Assembly: GCA_020831775.1 (NCBI GenBank)
Contig: JAFIFZ010000023.1
Coordinates: 35,283 to 99,282 of the forward strand
Length of the DNA stretch: 64,000 nt
Source: Phycisphaerales bacterium
GTDB lineage: Bacteria > Planctomycetota > Phycisphaerae > Phycisphaerales > UBA1924
Reading direction: 5' to 3'
Shown: piece by piece, positions 53,067 through 62,310 of the stretch
Layout: every line of letters starts with the position of its first letter
Position numbering within the stretch: the stretch's first letter is position 1
Notes under the pieces: model-generated
Database searches by the model: none
Seen by the model: only the letters and a program-made list of their open reading frames with translations
Told to the model about the DNA's origin: nothing
Position numbers and translations under genes: made by a program

Positions 53067-55034
53067 GTGTGCGGCATCACCGGCTACTGGGAACCCAACA
53101 GACAACTCGACAACGCAGAAAAAATCCTCGGCGACATGATGGACACCATCCATCACCGAGGCCCCGACGGCAGAGGCAGATTCCTCGACAATGACGAAGG
53201 CCTCGCCATGGGCCACACCCGCCTCTCGATCATCGACCTCGAAGGCGGCGAGCAACCGATCCACAGCCCAAACCATCGACGCATCCTCACCGTTAACGGC
53301 GAGTTCTACGACTACAAGCAGATCCGCGCAAACCTCGTCTTCAAGGGCCACCGCTTCAGCACAAAGAGCGACAGCGAGATCGCCCTCCCCCTCTACGAAG
53401 AGCACGGCCTCTCCTTCGTCGACCACCTCCGGGGCGAGTTCGCCTTCGCCATCTTCGACCGCGACGAGAAGGCCATGATCCTCGTCCGCGACCGCTTCGG
53501 CATCAAGCCCCTCTACTACCGCGTCACCGACGAGGGCTTCTACTACGGCTCGGAGGTCAAGTCCCTCCTCGCCCACCCGCGCGTCCCCGCCGAGCTCGAC
53601 CCCAAGGCCACGCTTCACCAGATGATGCAGGTGATGGTCCCCGGCACGACCTCCTTCAAGGGCGTCAAGGCGCTGCTCCCCGGCCACATGCTCGTCGTCA
53701 AGCACGAGGGCGACCGCCTCACCGCGCGTGAGGTCCGCTACTGGGACCTGGAGTTCCCCGAGGCCTCCGACCACGACATGGACGCCAAGCCCGAGCCCTA
53801 CATCGAGGCCGTCCGCGCCAACCTCATCGACGCCGTCCGCACACGCCTGGAGGCCGATGTTCCCGTCGGCTGCTACCTCTCGGGCGGCATCGACAGTTGC
53901 TCCATCCTCGGCATGGCCACGCCCATGCAGCAGTCCCCCGTCAAAGCCTTCACCATCGCCTTCGACCACACCGACTACGACGAGTCCTCCATCGCACGCG
54001 AGATGGCCGAGATGACCGGCGCAGATCAGGAGGTCCTCGAACTCTCCGCCCACACGCTCTACGGCGACCACTTCGCAAAGGTCGCCTGGCACGCCGAACG
54101 AACCTTCTACAACACACTCAGCGTCGCCAAATGGCACATGTCCAAACGCGTCCGCGAGTGCGGCTTCAAGGTCGTCATCACCGGCGAGGGCTCCGACGAA
54201 CTCTTCGGCGGCTATCCGTTCTTCAAGCGAGACTTCTTCCTGCACTCCACCGAAGGGGGCGCGCAGCTCGCAAGGGAAGTCGAGGACGCAAACGCCGTCT
54301 TCCGCGGCGCCATCCTCTCAGAAGAGCAACGCTCCCACCCCGCCTGGGAAGAACTCTGCGGCTTCACCCCCTCGTGGATCCAGCCCTGGATGATGACCCT
54401 CGACGCGGTCCGCCCCCTGCTCTCTGACGACCTCGCCGCAGAGCTCGAAGGCTACGACCCCCTCGCCGCGATCGCCGAGACGATCCGCCCCGAGATGGTC
54501 AAGGGCCGCCACCCGCTCGACATCGCCCAGTACACATGGTCCAAGACGATGCTCGAAGGCCAGATCCTCACCTGGGGAGGCGACCGCGTCGACATGGCCA
54601 ACTCCATGGAGTCGCGCCCCGCCTTCCTCGACCACCATGTCGCAGAGCACGCCGTCACCATCCCGCCCAACATCCGCATCAAGGGCGGCATCGAGAAGTG
54701 GGTCCTCCGCGAAGCGATGAAGCCGGTCCTCCCCGAGACCCTCTACAAGCGCGAGAAGTTCGCCTTCATGGCGCCGCCGAGCCGCACGGACGAGAGCAAG
54801 CTCTCTGCGGCCATGGCCCTCGTCGGCCGCTGGATGCCCGAAGAGCGCGTCACCGAGGCCGGCCTCTTCGACGCAGAGCGCGTCAAGAAGTTCCTCGCCG
54901 GCGACGACGACAACCCGGAGATCCAGCGCCGGGGCGACATCATCCTCAACCACCTCCTCGGCGTCCACATCCTCTATGCAACCCTCGTCAAGGGCGAACA
55001 GATCGTCGAAGGCGAGACCGCCGGCGCCCGCTGA
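53067..55034 (+). CDS. Asparagine-synthetase-type glutamine amidotransferase
   Basis: 655 residues. After the GTG start the second residue is Cys2, the Ntn nucleophile of the class II glutaminase domain (MCGITGYW; HHRGPDG; LTVNGEFYDY; VRDRFGIKPLYY). The synthetase domain has the PPi loop LSGGIDS (271-277) and VVITGEGSDELFGGYPFF. It activates a carboxylate with ATP and amidates it with glutamine-derived ammonia. AAAGGAG (53053-53058) precedes the start. True asparagine synthetases are similar, but a homologue (AsnO) amidates the alpha carboxyl of N-acetylglutaminylglutamine in osmolyte synthesis. The operon context makes a small-molecule amide product at least as likely as asparagine here. Confidence 0.9.
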   Translation: MCGITGYWEPNRQLDNAEKILGDMMDTIHHRGPDGRGRFLDNDEGLAMGHTRLSIIDLEGGEQPIHSPNHRRILTVNGEFYDYKQIRANLVFKGHRFSTKSDSEIALPLYEEHGLSFVDHLRGEFAFAIFDRDEKAMILVRDRFGIKPLYYRVTDEGFYYGSEVKSLLAHPRVPAELDPKATLHQMMQVMVPGTTSFKGVKALLPGHMLVVKHEGDRLTAREVRYWDLEFPEASDHDMDAKPEPYIEAVRANLIDAVRTRLEADVPVGCYLSGGIDSCSILGMATPMQQSPVKAFTIAFDHTDYDESSIAREMAEMTGADQEVLELSAHTLYGDHFAKVAWHAERTFYNTLSVAKWHMSKRVRECGFKVVITGEGSDELFGGYPFFKRDFFLHSTEGGAQLAREVEDANAVFRGAILSEEQRSHPAWEELCGFTPSWIQPWMMTLDAVRPLLSDDLAAELEGYDPLAAIAETIRPEMVKGRHPLDIAQYTWSKTMLEGQILTWGGDRVDMANSMESRPAFLDHHVAEHAVTIPPNIRIKGGIEKWVLREAMKPVLPETLYKREKFAFMAPPSRTDESKLSAAMALVGRWMPEERVTEAGLFDAERVKKFLAGDDDNPEIQRRGDIILNHLLGVHILYATLVKGEQIVEGETAGAR

Positions 55035-55099
55035 GCTCACCCAGACAACCGCATGCCGATTGTCTGAATCCAGCGTCGGCGGGGCCCGAAGCCCAAGGC

Positions 55100-55306
55100 A
55101 TGACCGAGCAAACCAAAACCTGGCCGGACCTTGCCATCAGCCTGTACGACCGCCTCACGGGGCGCAACGCCGAGATCATCTACGATTTCGAGAACATGGA
55201 CGTGCACATCCCCAGCGGCACCGGCGCCGACGCCGAGCACGCCCACTGGAAGCTGAACGGCACGCTCCGCATCCGCACGCGCGAGGCATCCCAGTCGGAA
55301 AAGTAA
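55100..55306 (+). CDS. Small protein of unknown function behind the amidotransferase
   Basis: 68 residues from ATG 55100, 65 bases past the amidotransferase stop. The protein reads like a real small domain: a helix (TWPDLAISLYDRLTGR), then strands NAEIIYDFENMDVHIPSG and HWKLNGTLRIRTREA. It has no signal peptide, membrane helix or Cys. I recognise no family. Its position suggests a partner or regulator of the enzymes upstream. Confidence 0.6.
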   Translation: MTEQTKTWPDLAISLYDRLTGRNAEIIYDFENMDVHIPSGTGADAEHAHWKLNGTLRIRTREASQSEK

Positions 55307-55320
55307 CAACGCCGTTCGCC

Positions 55321-55641
55321 GTGACCGGGACGCTCAAAGCCTCCGGACACGGCGGCGGCTTCCGGATCGAAGGCCGCGGGGTCACAATCAGTGTTTACCC
55401 CGACAGCCGCGCTTCCATCAGAGAGTTCGCGAAGTTCCTCCGCACCGGCGCCCCGGCGAGGCGTATGGTCGACAGGCTGCTCAGCGCAGGAGGGCTGACC
55501 CTTCTCGCCCGCGGACCGCTGGGAACGAGAATCTGGTACCGCCCGGATCATGCCGGTGGTACCCTGGCGCGTGCGGCCGCCCGGCTCACGGGCATGCCCG
55601 TCTCCGGTTTCGGCAATCCGCCAGCAACGCTCACGCATTGA
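55321..55641 (+). CDS. Unknown 106-residue protein
   Basis: Starts at GTG 55321, 14 bases after the previous stop, and ends ten bases before the SDR-DUF2867 start. The sequence begins VTGTLKASGHGGGFRIEGRGVTISVYP and has a helix (ASIREFAKFLRTGAPARRMVDRLLSA) and Gly-rich turns. It is basic, soluble and without known motifs. The tight packing supports a coding gene; the exact start is uncertain because no strong ribosome binding site is visible. No function is assigned. Confidence 0.55.
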   Translation: MTGTLKASGHGGGFRIEGRGVTISVYPDSRASIREFAKFLRTGAPARRMVDRLLSAGGLTLLARGPLGTRIWYRPDHAGGTLARAAARLTGMPVSGFGNPPATLTH

Positions 55642-55650
55642 GGCCCCACC

Positions 55651-57198
55651 GTGGACGCCCGTCAGGGCCAAGGCCCGACACACACACTTTCTGAGCCACA
55701 AGATCAGAACACAGACGATCGCCCGGTTCTGGTCACCGGCGCGTCGGGCTATGTCGGCGGCAGGCTCGTCCCGATGCTGCTCGAACAAGGCCACGCTGTC
55801 CGCTGCCTCGCCCGCACCCCCCGCAAGCTCGAAGACCGCACCTGGACCCACCACCCCCGTGTCGAGATCGTCGAGGGCGACCTCTCCAACCCCGAAGACG
55901 CCCGACGCGCGTTCGAGGGTTGCCGCGCGGCCTACTACCTCGTCCACTCGATGGCCGCCGACCGCGGCGGCTTCTCCGAGCTCGACCGCAAGCTCGCCGA
56001 AACCACCGCCCAAGCCGCAGAAGCCGCCGGCCTCGAACAGATCATCTACCTCGGCGGGCTGGGTGAACTCGGCGAAGACCTCAGCCCCCACCTCCGCTCC
56101 AGGCGTGAGGTCGAAGAGGTGCTGCGCTCCGGCAAGACGCCCGTCACCGTTCTCCGCGCCGCGATGATCATCGGCGCCGGCTCCGCCTCTTTCGAGATCC
56201 TCCGCTACACCGTCGAACGCCTCCCGCTCATGATCACGCCCCGCTGGGTCAGGACAGAGTGCCAGCCGATCGCCATCCGCGATGTCCTCTTCTACCTCGC
56301 CGAGTCGCTCGTCACGCCCGAGACTCGGGGCAAAACCATCGACATCGGCGGCCCGGATGTTGTGACCTACCGCGAACTGATCAACACCATGGCCGAGGTC
56401 CGGGGCCTGCGCAAGCGTCTGCTCATCAGCGTCCCCGTGCTCACGCCCCGCCTCAGCAGCCTCTGGCTCGGGCTCGTGACGCCCGTCACCGCCTCGATCG
56501 CCCGCCCGCTCGCCGAGGGCCTGAGAAACCGCGTCGTCTGCCGCAACGACGACGCCAACAAGATGATGCCCCACAACCCGATCACGGTGCGCGAGGCGAT
56601 CGAGCGGGCATTGGCCCGCTGGCAGAGCCGCGACATCGAAACCTCGTGGTCGGCCGCCGGCCCGATCCCGGGAGATCCCGACTGGGCGGGCGGGACGGTC
56701 TTTCACGACATACGCAGCATCGCGATCGACGCCCCGGCCGACGAAGTCTTCAAGGCGGTCTGCCGCATCGGGGGCGGCCACGGGTGGTACGCCGCGAACA
56801 TCCTCTGGAAGATCCGGGGCCTGATGGACCTCACCCTCGGCGGCCCCGGCCTGCAGCGCGGGCGGCGCGACCCCGAGAATGTCCGCTTCGGCGAGGCCCT
56901 CGACTTCTGGCGCGTCACCGGCCTGGACCGCAACCGCTGGCTCCGCCTCAACGCCGAGATGCGCCTGCCCGGCGAGGCCGTGCTCCAGTTCACCATCACG
57001 CCCGACGAGGGGGACCCGGGCCGGTGCAGCCTCGAACAGGCCGCAAAGTTCCGCCCCAAGGGCCTCCTCGGCTTGGCCTACTGGTACGCCGTCCTCCCGC
57101 TGCACGGGATCGTCTTCAAGGGCATGCTCCGCGGCATCCGCGCCTCGGCGGAGAAACACCACGCCGCAGAAGGCACACCCTCAGACACCGCGGCCTGA
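55651..57198 (+). CDS. SDR-fold NAD(P)-binding protein with DUF2867 domain
   Basis: 515 residues from GTG 55651. Residues about 25-310 are an atypical short-chain-dehydrogenase/NmrA-like fold: the nucleotide motif VTGASGYVGGRLVPMLLEQGH, RRAFEGCRAAYYLVHSM and IIYLGGLGE, a common pattern in complex-I-39-kDa-like proteins. Residues about 345-495 are a DUF2867 domain (SIAIDAPADEVFKAVCRIGGGHGWYAANILWKIRGLMDL). This pairing is frequent in bacteria and the reaction is not known. It follows gene 55321 by ten bases and is probably cotranscribed with it; it converges with aspS with 15 bases between the stops. Confidence 0.88.
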   Translation: MDARQGQGPTHTLSEPQDQNTDDRPVLVTGASGYVGGRLVPMLLEQGHAVRCLARTPRKLEDRTWTHHPRVEIVEGDLSNPEDARRAFEGCRAAYYLVHSMAADRGGFSELDRKLAETTAQAAEAAGLEQIIYLGGLGELGEDLSPHLRSRREVEEVLRSGKTPVTVLRAAMIIGAGSASFEILRYTVERLPLMITPRWVRTECQPIAIRDVLFYLAESLVTPETRGKTIDIGGPDVVTYRELINTMAEVRGLRKRLLISVPVLTPRLSSLWLGLVTPVTASIARPLAEGLRNRVVCRNDDANKMMPHNPITVREAIERALARWQSRDIETSWSAAGPIPGDPDWAGGTVFHDIRSIAIDAPADEVFKAVCRIGGGHGWYAANILWKIRGLMDLTLGGPGLQRGRRDPENVRFGEALDFWRVTGLDRNRWLRLNAEMRLPGEAVLQFTITPDEGDPGRCSLEQAAKFRPKGLLGLAYWYAVLPLHGIVFKGMLRGIRASAEKHHAAEGTPSDTAA

Positions 57199-57213
57199 CC
57201 AAAGCGCTCCCAA

Positions 57214-59019
57214 TCACTCCGCCGGCGGCTTCCAGGTGCTGGCGATGTGCAGTTCCTTCAGCTGCGCGTCGTCGACGCCGCTGGGCGCACCCGCCATCAG
57301 GTCTGCGCCGGTGTGCGTCTTGGGGAAGGGGATCACATCGCGGATGTTGTCGGTGCCCACAAGGTGCATCACCAGGCGGTCGAGCCCGAACGCAACGCCG
57401 CCGTGGGGCGGCGCACCGTGGCGCAGCGCCCGCAGCAGGAAGCTGAACTTCGCCTCCGCCTCCTCGTCGCTCATGCCCAGCAGGTTGAACACCTTCTGCT
57501 GCACATCGCGCCGGTGGATACGGATCGACCCGCCCCCGATCTCGCTCCCGTTGAGCACAATGTCGTACCCGTCGGACACAATCCCCTCGATCGCGTCCCG
57601 GTCGCCCGGGTCGGCGTTTAGGAACGCCTCGATCTGGTCTTCGCGCGGCGCCGTAAACGGATGGTGCATCGCGTAGAAGCGCCCCGAGGCCTCGTCGTAC
57701 TCGAACATCGGGAAGTCGACCACCCACAGGAAGTTCCACAGCCCCTCTGGAACCATCCCCATGTCCTCGGCGACCTTCTGCCGCAGCTCGCCCAGCGCCT
57801 TGGTGCAGACCGAGTAGCCGTCGGCGCCGAACAGCAGCGTGTCGCCCGGCTCGGCCCCGACCCGCTCGCGGAGCTCGGCCGCGATCGGCTCGATGAACCG
57901 TGCGATCCCCGTCTCGAACCCGCCCTCGGTCACCTTCGTCACGGCGCAGCCCCCGGCGCCGAACTGCTTGACAAACTCGGTGTATCCGTCGGTCAGCTTC
58001 CGCGTCAGCTTCTCCGCCCCGCCCGGCACACGGATCACCTTCACCACGCCCTTGCGCTTGGCCAACGCGTCGGCGAAAACCTTGAAGTCCGTCTTCGCGG
58101 CGAGGTCAGAAATGTCCACCAGCTCCAGCCCGTACCGCGTGTCGGGCCGGTCGATCCCGTAGCGGTCCATCGCCTCCTGGTAGGTGATCCGCTGCATCGC
58201 CGGCGCCTCGTAGCCGGTCATCTGCGACCACAGCTCGCGCACAAACGACTCCATGATCTCCAGCACCGCATCGCGGTCGACGAACGACATCTCAAGGTCG
58301 ATCTGCGTGAACTCGGCCTGACGGTCCGCACGCGGGTCCTCGTCGCGGAAGCATCTGGGGATCTGCAGGTACCGGTCGGCGCCCGCCACCATCAAGAGCT
58401 GCTTGAAAAGCTGCGGGCTCTGCGGCAGCGCGTAAAACTCGCCCGGCTGCAAGCGCGACGGCACCAGAAAGTCCCGCGCCCCCTCCGGCGTCGACTTGCA
58501 CAGGATCGGCGTCTCGATCTCCAGGAACCCGTGCTTGTCGAAGAAGTCGCGCGTGATCTTCGTCACGCGGTGGCGCGTCTGCAGGATCTGCTGCATCCGG
58601 GGGCGGCGCAGGTCGATGAACCGGTGCTGCATCCGGATGTTCTCGCCCGGCAGGTCCCCCTTCTCAGCCCCGGGCATGAACGGGGGCGTCTCGGCCTTGC
58701 TCAAGAGCTCAAGCCGGGTGACGACCACCTCGACCTTGCCGGTCGCAAGCTTGGGGTTCTCCCCGCCCACGCGGGTCCGCACCTTGCCCACCGCGGCGAC
58801 CACATCCTCGTTGCGGAGCTTGTCGGCGACCTCCAGCAGGGCGTCGTCGGCGTTCTCCTTGTCAAAGACGAGCTGGGTCAGCCCGTAGCGGTCTCGGAGG
58901 TCTGCAAAGACCAGACCCGTCCCGTGGTCGCGGTAGGCGTTCACCCAGCCGTTGAGGGTGACTTCTTCGCCGATGTTCGTTTCACGGAGTTCGCCGCAGG
59001 TGTGCGTGCGTCTGAGCAT
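57214..59019 (-). CDS. aspS: Aspartyl-tRNA synthetase
   Basis: 601 residues of the bacterial-type AspRS. An N-terminal anticodon-binding OB fold (RRTHTCGELRETNIGEEVTLNGWVNAYRDHG) is followed by class II motif 2 (FRDEDPRADRQAEFTQIDLEMSF), the bacterial GAD insertion region and motif 3 (GVAFGLDRLVMHLVG). It ends with HIASTWKPPAE. It charges tRNA-Asp, or also tRNA-Asn if this organism uses the transamidation route; the sequence alone does not decide that. Start ATG 59019 fits the family; longer in-frame starts overlap the divergent region. It stands alone. Confidence 0.96.
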   Translation of the reverse strand: MLRRTHTCGELRETNIGEEVTLNGWVNAYRDHGTGLVFADLRDRYGLTQLVFDKENADDALLEVADKLRNEDVVAAVGKVRTRVGGENPKLATGKVEVVVTRLELLSKAETPPFMPGAEKGDLPGENIRMQHRFIDLRRPRMQQILQTRHRVTKITRDFFDKHGFLEIETPILCKSTPEGARDFLVPSRLQPGEFYALPQSPQLFKQLLMVAGADRYLQIPRCFRDEDPRADRQAEFTQIDLEMSFVDRDAVLEIMESFVRELWSQMTGYEAPAMQRITYQEAMDRYGIDRPDTRYGLELVDISDLAAKTDFKVFADALAKRKGVVKVIRVPGGAEKLTRKLTDGYTEFVKQFGAGGCAVTKVTEGGFETGIARFIEPIAAELRERVGAEPGDTLLFGADGYSVCTKALGELRQKVAEDMGMVPEGLWNFLWVVDFPMFEYDEASGRFYAMHHPFTAPREDQIEAFLNADPGDRDAIEGIVSDGYDIVLNGSEIGGGSIRIHRRDVQQKVFNLLGMSDEEAEAKFSFLLRALRHGAPPHGGVAFGLDRLVMHLVGTDNIRDVIPFPKTHTGADLMAGAPSGVDDAQLKELHIASTWKPPAE

Positions 59020-59146
59020 GTCTGGCCTCGTATCGTCTCGTGCTTGATCGCTTGAAGGGCGGGAGTATAGGGATCGGCCGCCCGGCCACCCGACATCGAA
59101 GAAACCCCCTCCACGCCCCGACAACCCCGAACGGAAACGAACACCG

Positions 59147-59860
59147 ATGCCACCACCCAAAGACCAGCCCGCCCCTGTCGCCATCATCACAGGGGGCGGG
59201 TCGGGCATCGGCCTGGCCGCCGCGACCCGGCTGGCCGCCCTCGGCTGGCGCTTGGTCCTGGCCGGCCGCAACCCCTACAAGCTCACCGAAGCCGCCAAGC
59301 AACTCGGCTCGGAGGCCATCGCGGTCCCCACCCATGTCGAGCGGCCCGAGGAGGCGGCCCGGATGATCGACCGCGCGATCGACCACTTCGGAGCACTCGA
59401 CGCCCTGGTCAACAACGCCGGCCTCGCCCCCCTCGTCCCGATCGCCGAGACCACCCCCGAGCTGATCGCCGAATGCTTCGCGATCAACGCCATGGGGCCC
59501 GCCTACGCCATCGCCAAGGCCTGGCCCCACTTCGTGCGCCAGAACCGAGGCTGCATCGTCAACATCTCCACCATGGGCACCGACGACCCGTTCCCGGGCT
59601 TCCTCGCCTACGCGTCGAGCAAGGCGGCCGTGAATGTCATGGCCAAGAGCTGCGCCGCCGAGGGCGCCGAGCACAACATCCGCGCCTTCGCCATCGCACC
59701 GGGGGCCGTCGAAACGGAGATGCTCCGCTCGATCTTCGACGAGAAGACGATCCCCAAAGACAAGACCATGCACCCCGACGAGGTCGCCGCGGTTGTCGTC
59801 GACTGCATCCTCGGCAATCGCGACGCCGACAACGGCAAGACCATCTTCATGCCAGGCTGA
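59147..59860 (+). CDS. Short-chain dehydrogenase/reductase
   Basis: 237 residues of classical SDR type: TGGGSGIG near the N terminus (nucleotide loop), a VNNAG stretch, catalytic Ser in VNISTMG, and the YASSK motif with Tyr and Lys. RNPYKL after beta-2 suggests NADP preference. The last 40 residues have the PDEVAAVVVDCILGNRDADNGK segment seen in many SDRs. The substrate is not predictable. ATG 59147 lies 127 bases from the divergent aspS start. Confidence 0.9.
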   Translation: MPPPKDQPAPVAIITGGGSGIGLAAATRLAALGWRLVLAGRNPYKLTEAAKQLGSEAIAVPTHVERPEEAARMIDRAIDHFGALDALVNNAGLAPLVPIAETTPELIAECFAINAMGPAYAIAKAWPHFVRQNRGCIVNISTMGTDDPFPGFLAYASSKAAVNVMAKSCAAEGAEHNIRAFAIAPGAVETEMLRSIFDEKTIPKDKTMHPDEVAAVVVDCILGNRDADNGKTIFMPG

Positions 59861-59921
59861 CCGGGATAGACCGGACGCCGATCCCTGAGCGAAGCGAAGG
59901 GTCGGGTCTTCGCTCGGGGAC

Positions 59922-60494
59922 TTACCGCCCCCGCAGCCACCCCTCCACCAACCCCTCGCAGCTGTCAACATCCCCCACCACCCCGATCCGTTCGCGCCAG
60001 TCCTTCCGGTACACCCCCGCCCCGGCCATCGCGTCCAGCACGCCCAGGAGCGGCCCCCAAAACCCCTTGTAATCCACCAGCGTCAGCGGCTTTTCGATCA
60101 GCCCGAGCTGGTCCAGCGTCACCACCTCGAACAGTTCATCGAGCGTCCCGATCCCCCCCGGTAAGACCAGGAACGCGTCGGACTCCTCGATCATCACCGT
60201 CTTGCGCTCGGCCATCGTCTCGACGATCCGCAGGTCCTGCAGGCCCGGGTGGGCGACCTCGCGCGAGGCCATCGAGCGGGGGATCACCCCGCAGACCTGC
60301 CCGCCCGCCTCGATCGCCGCGTCGGCGACGACGCCCATGAGCCCGACCGCCCCGCCGCCGTAGACCAGCCTGACCTCCCGCTCGGCGAGCATCCGGCCCA
60401 GCGCAGCGGATTGCTGCGCAAAGCCCGGATCACTCCCCATCCGCGAGGCGCAGAAGACGCCGACCGACAGCCGCCACGCCGGGGCGCGGCTCAT
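59922..60494 (-). CDS. LOG-family protein (cytokinin-riboside-phosphate phosphoribohydrolase type)
   Basis: 190 residues of the LOG/TIGR00730 family. Marks: SVGVFCASRMGSDPGF, VYGGGAVGLMGVVADAAIEAGGQVCGVIP, MAERKTVMIEESDAFLVLPGGIGTLDELFEV (the PGGxGTxxE nucleotide motif) and EKPLTLVDYKGFWGPLL. In plants and some bacteria LOG releases free cytokinin from the nucleotide; many bacterial members probably act as general nucleotide 5'-monophosphate glycosidases. Its ATG (60494) overlaps the stop of the MmgE/PrpD gene, so the two are coupled. No cytokinin-synthesis gene (ipt) is nearby. Confidence 0.9.
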   Translation of the reverse strand: MSRAPAWRLSVGVFCASRMGSDPGFAQQSAALGRMLAEREVRLVYGGGAVGLMGVVADAAIEAGGQVCGVIPRSMASREVAHPGLQDLRIVETMAERKTVMIEESDAFLVLPGGIGTLDELFEVVTLDQLGLIEKPLTLVDYKGFWGPLLGVLDAMAGAGVYRKDWRERIGVVGDVDSCEGLVEGWLRGR

Positions 60495-62098
60495 TCGAAC
60501 CGGCCCTTCACCTCCAGCTCAAAGTCGTGCAGCGAGGCGATCTCGTCGGCCGACTTCTCGGCGATCTTGGCGAAACGCACCACGATCGGCTTCGGATCGT
60601 CGGTCACAAAACGCCCGAGCAGCTCGAACTTGTGGGCCAGCAAGCCGTTGAGATCTGCCGTGGTGTTGCGTGCGTGCCCGGTCGGGTACATCACCAGCCC
60701 GCTGTCATGCTCGGCGCCCTTGCTGTCGGTGATGACGACGCTGGTCGGGATGCCGTCGGGGTAGCGCCGGTCGTACTCCTCGCCTCCGTGGACGAACTCG
60801 ATCTTCTGCATGAGCTCGCGTGTGCGCTCGTTGAAGATCGCGCTCTCGTTGTAGTCCAGTGGCGAGAGCATCAGGCTCTTCCAGTCGGGCTTCTGCCCGG
60901 CGCTCTGCTGCTCGATCGCCTTGCGAAGCAGCGTCGCGATGATGTACGCCATCGAGTGGTCGGCGGACTGGCGCGTGCGGGGGTCTTTCTTGGCCGGGTC
61001 GCCGATGATGCCGTAGGCGGGCTCGTAGGCGACGATCTTGATCGTCTTGATCGCCGAGCCGCCGTCGGCCGCGAGCTCGGGCGAGCGCGCCACCAGATCT
61101 ACCACGCCCTGAATCGCCCCGGCAGACTGGTGCTCGTACAGCCCCAGCTTGAAGTGCATCCCCATCACCGCAAAGTCGTCGCCCCGCATCGCAAGGTGCA
61201 GGTCGAACGGCGACGCGTCCCGCGGCTCGAGGTTCTTCGCCCCCGAACCCACCTTCGCGAACATCTGCCCCGGCCCCTCGAACAGCCGGAAGACCGCCTC
61301 GGGGTTGCGGAAGATGTCTTTGGGTCCGACAAACCCGGCCATCGAACGCTTGACCGCCAGAACCGCAAACTCGGTCGTGATCGCCGCCGAAGAACCCTTC
61401 GAGTCAGAAAGCTGCTTGCCCGCCCGGATCGCCCTGAACGGCACGGCGTGCGCCACGACCATCCCGATCGCCGACTCGATCTCTTCTTCGCTCGCCCCGA
61501 GCATCGCGCCGAAGACCGCCGCCGAAGCGATGCCCCCGTGCAGCACATGGTCGATCTTGTAGCTCTTGAGGCTGAAGACCTCGGCCAGGCGCCCGCGGAT
61601 CTCGTCGTGGGCGATCATGCCGAGCATCGCGGCCCGCCCGTCGAGCCCGGCCATCTGGGCCGCGGCGACCGCCACCGGGTAGAAGTCGTTGTGCCCGAAC
61701 TCCCCGGCGGTGTGCCCGAGCTTGGGGTTGTACCCGAAGTTGGTCCCGTTGGAGTCCCACTCGCGGACTGCGGCGCAGTTGGCGACCGCCGCCTTCTCCG
61801 GCTGCACGAGCGACTTCGAGCCGAAGACCGTCGCCCCCGGACGCACCGCCCGCCCCGGCCTCGGCGCGTCCTCGCCCACCCGGTACGACAACGCCTCGTT
61901 GCGGAGCACATTGGGGGCATTGGTGCCCAAGGCGATCGCCGAGAGCCCGCAGAGCACCGCGTCGGTGTGGAAGAGGTCGGTCTTCTCGATCACCGCGTCG
62001 CCCGGCTCGCCCGATTCGAGGAACGCCTTGGCGTAGCGGGCGATGCCGAGGGCCTGGTTGGTGTCAGCGGGAAGGATCGTGTGCGTCTGCTCGCTCAT
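60491..62098 (-). CDS. MmgE/PrpD-family dehydratase
   Basis: 535 residues from ATG 62098, longer than typical PrpD (about 480). Family landmarks: LFHTDAVLCGLSAIALGTNAPNVLRNEAL, REWDSNGTNFGYNPKLGHTAGEFGHNDFYPVAVAAAQ, GMIAHDEIRGRLAEVFSLKSYKIDHVLHGG and VDLVARSPEL. PrpD dehydrates 2-methylcitrate in propionate breakdown and related members act on other hydroxy-tricarboxylates. No prpB, prpC or acnD gene is present, so the substrate is open. Coupled by ATGA overlap to the LOG-family gene. Longer in-frame starts (62266) are not supported. Confidence 0.87.
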   Translation of the reverse strand: MSEQTHTILPADTNQALGIARYAKAFLESGEPGDAVIEKTDLFHTDAVLCGLSAIALGTNAPNVLRNEALSYRVGEDAPRPGRAVRPGATVFGSKSLVQPEKAAVANCAAVREWDSNGTNFGYNPKLGHTAGEFGHNDFYPVAVAAAQMAGLDGRAAMLGMIAHDEIRGRLAEVFSLKSYKIDHVLHGGIASAAVFGAMLGASEEEIESAIGMVVAHAVPFRAIRAGKQLSDSKGSSAAITTEFAVLAVKRSMAGFVGPKDIFRNPEAVFRLFEGPGQMFAKVGSGAKNLEPRDASPFDLHLAMRGDDFAVMGMHFKLGLYEHQSAGAIQGVVDLVARSPELAADGGSAIKTIKIVAYEPAYGIIGDPAKKDPRTRQSADHSMAYIIATLLRKAIEQQSAGQKPDWKSLMLSPLDYNESAIFNERTRELMQKIEFVHGGEEYDRRYPDGIPTSVVITDSKGAEHDSGLVMYPTGHARNTTADLNGLLAHKFELLGRFVTDDPKPIVVRFAKIAEKSADEIASLHDFELEVKGRFE

Positions 62099-62310
62099 CG
62101 GTGCTCGCCTGTCTTTTCGGTGTCGATTGATCAAAGCCGCTCGCCGGTCCGGACTCCTCGCCATCCGGACCGCGTTGGGCCGAAACGGTAGGCGCTCGCC
62201 CGGACCGCCCACCCCCCAACATCCTTGCCGGGCCCTACCGACGCGTCTTTGCGCACATGCGTGCACGGTCCGGCCCCGACCCCGCCCGCTGCGGGTCGTA
62301 CACTGCCTCT

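Noticed and set aside
53040..54245. 401-codon minus-strand open frame antisense to the amidotransferase gene
   Set aside because: Shadow of the AsnB-type gene, which has every catalytic motif; the antisense product is Val/Gly/Glu repeat-like.
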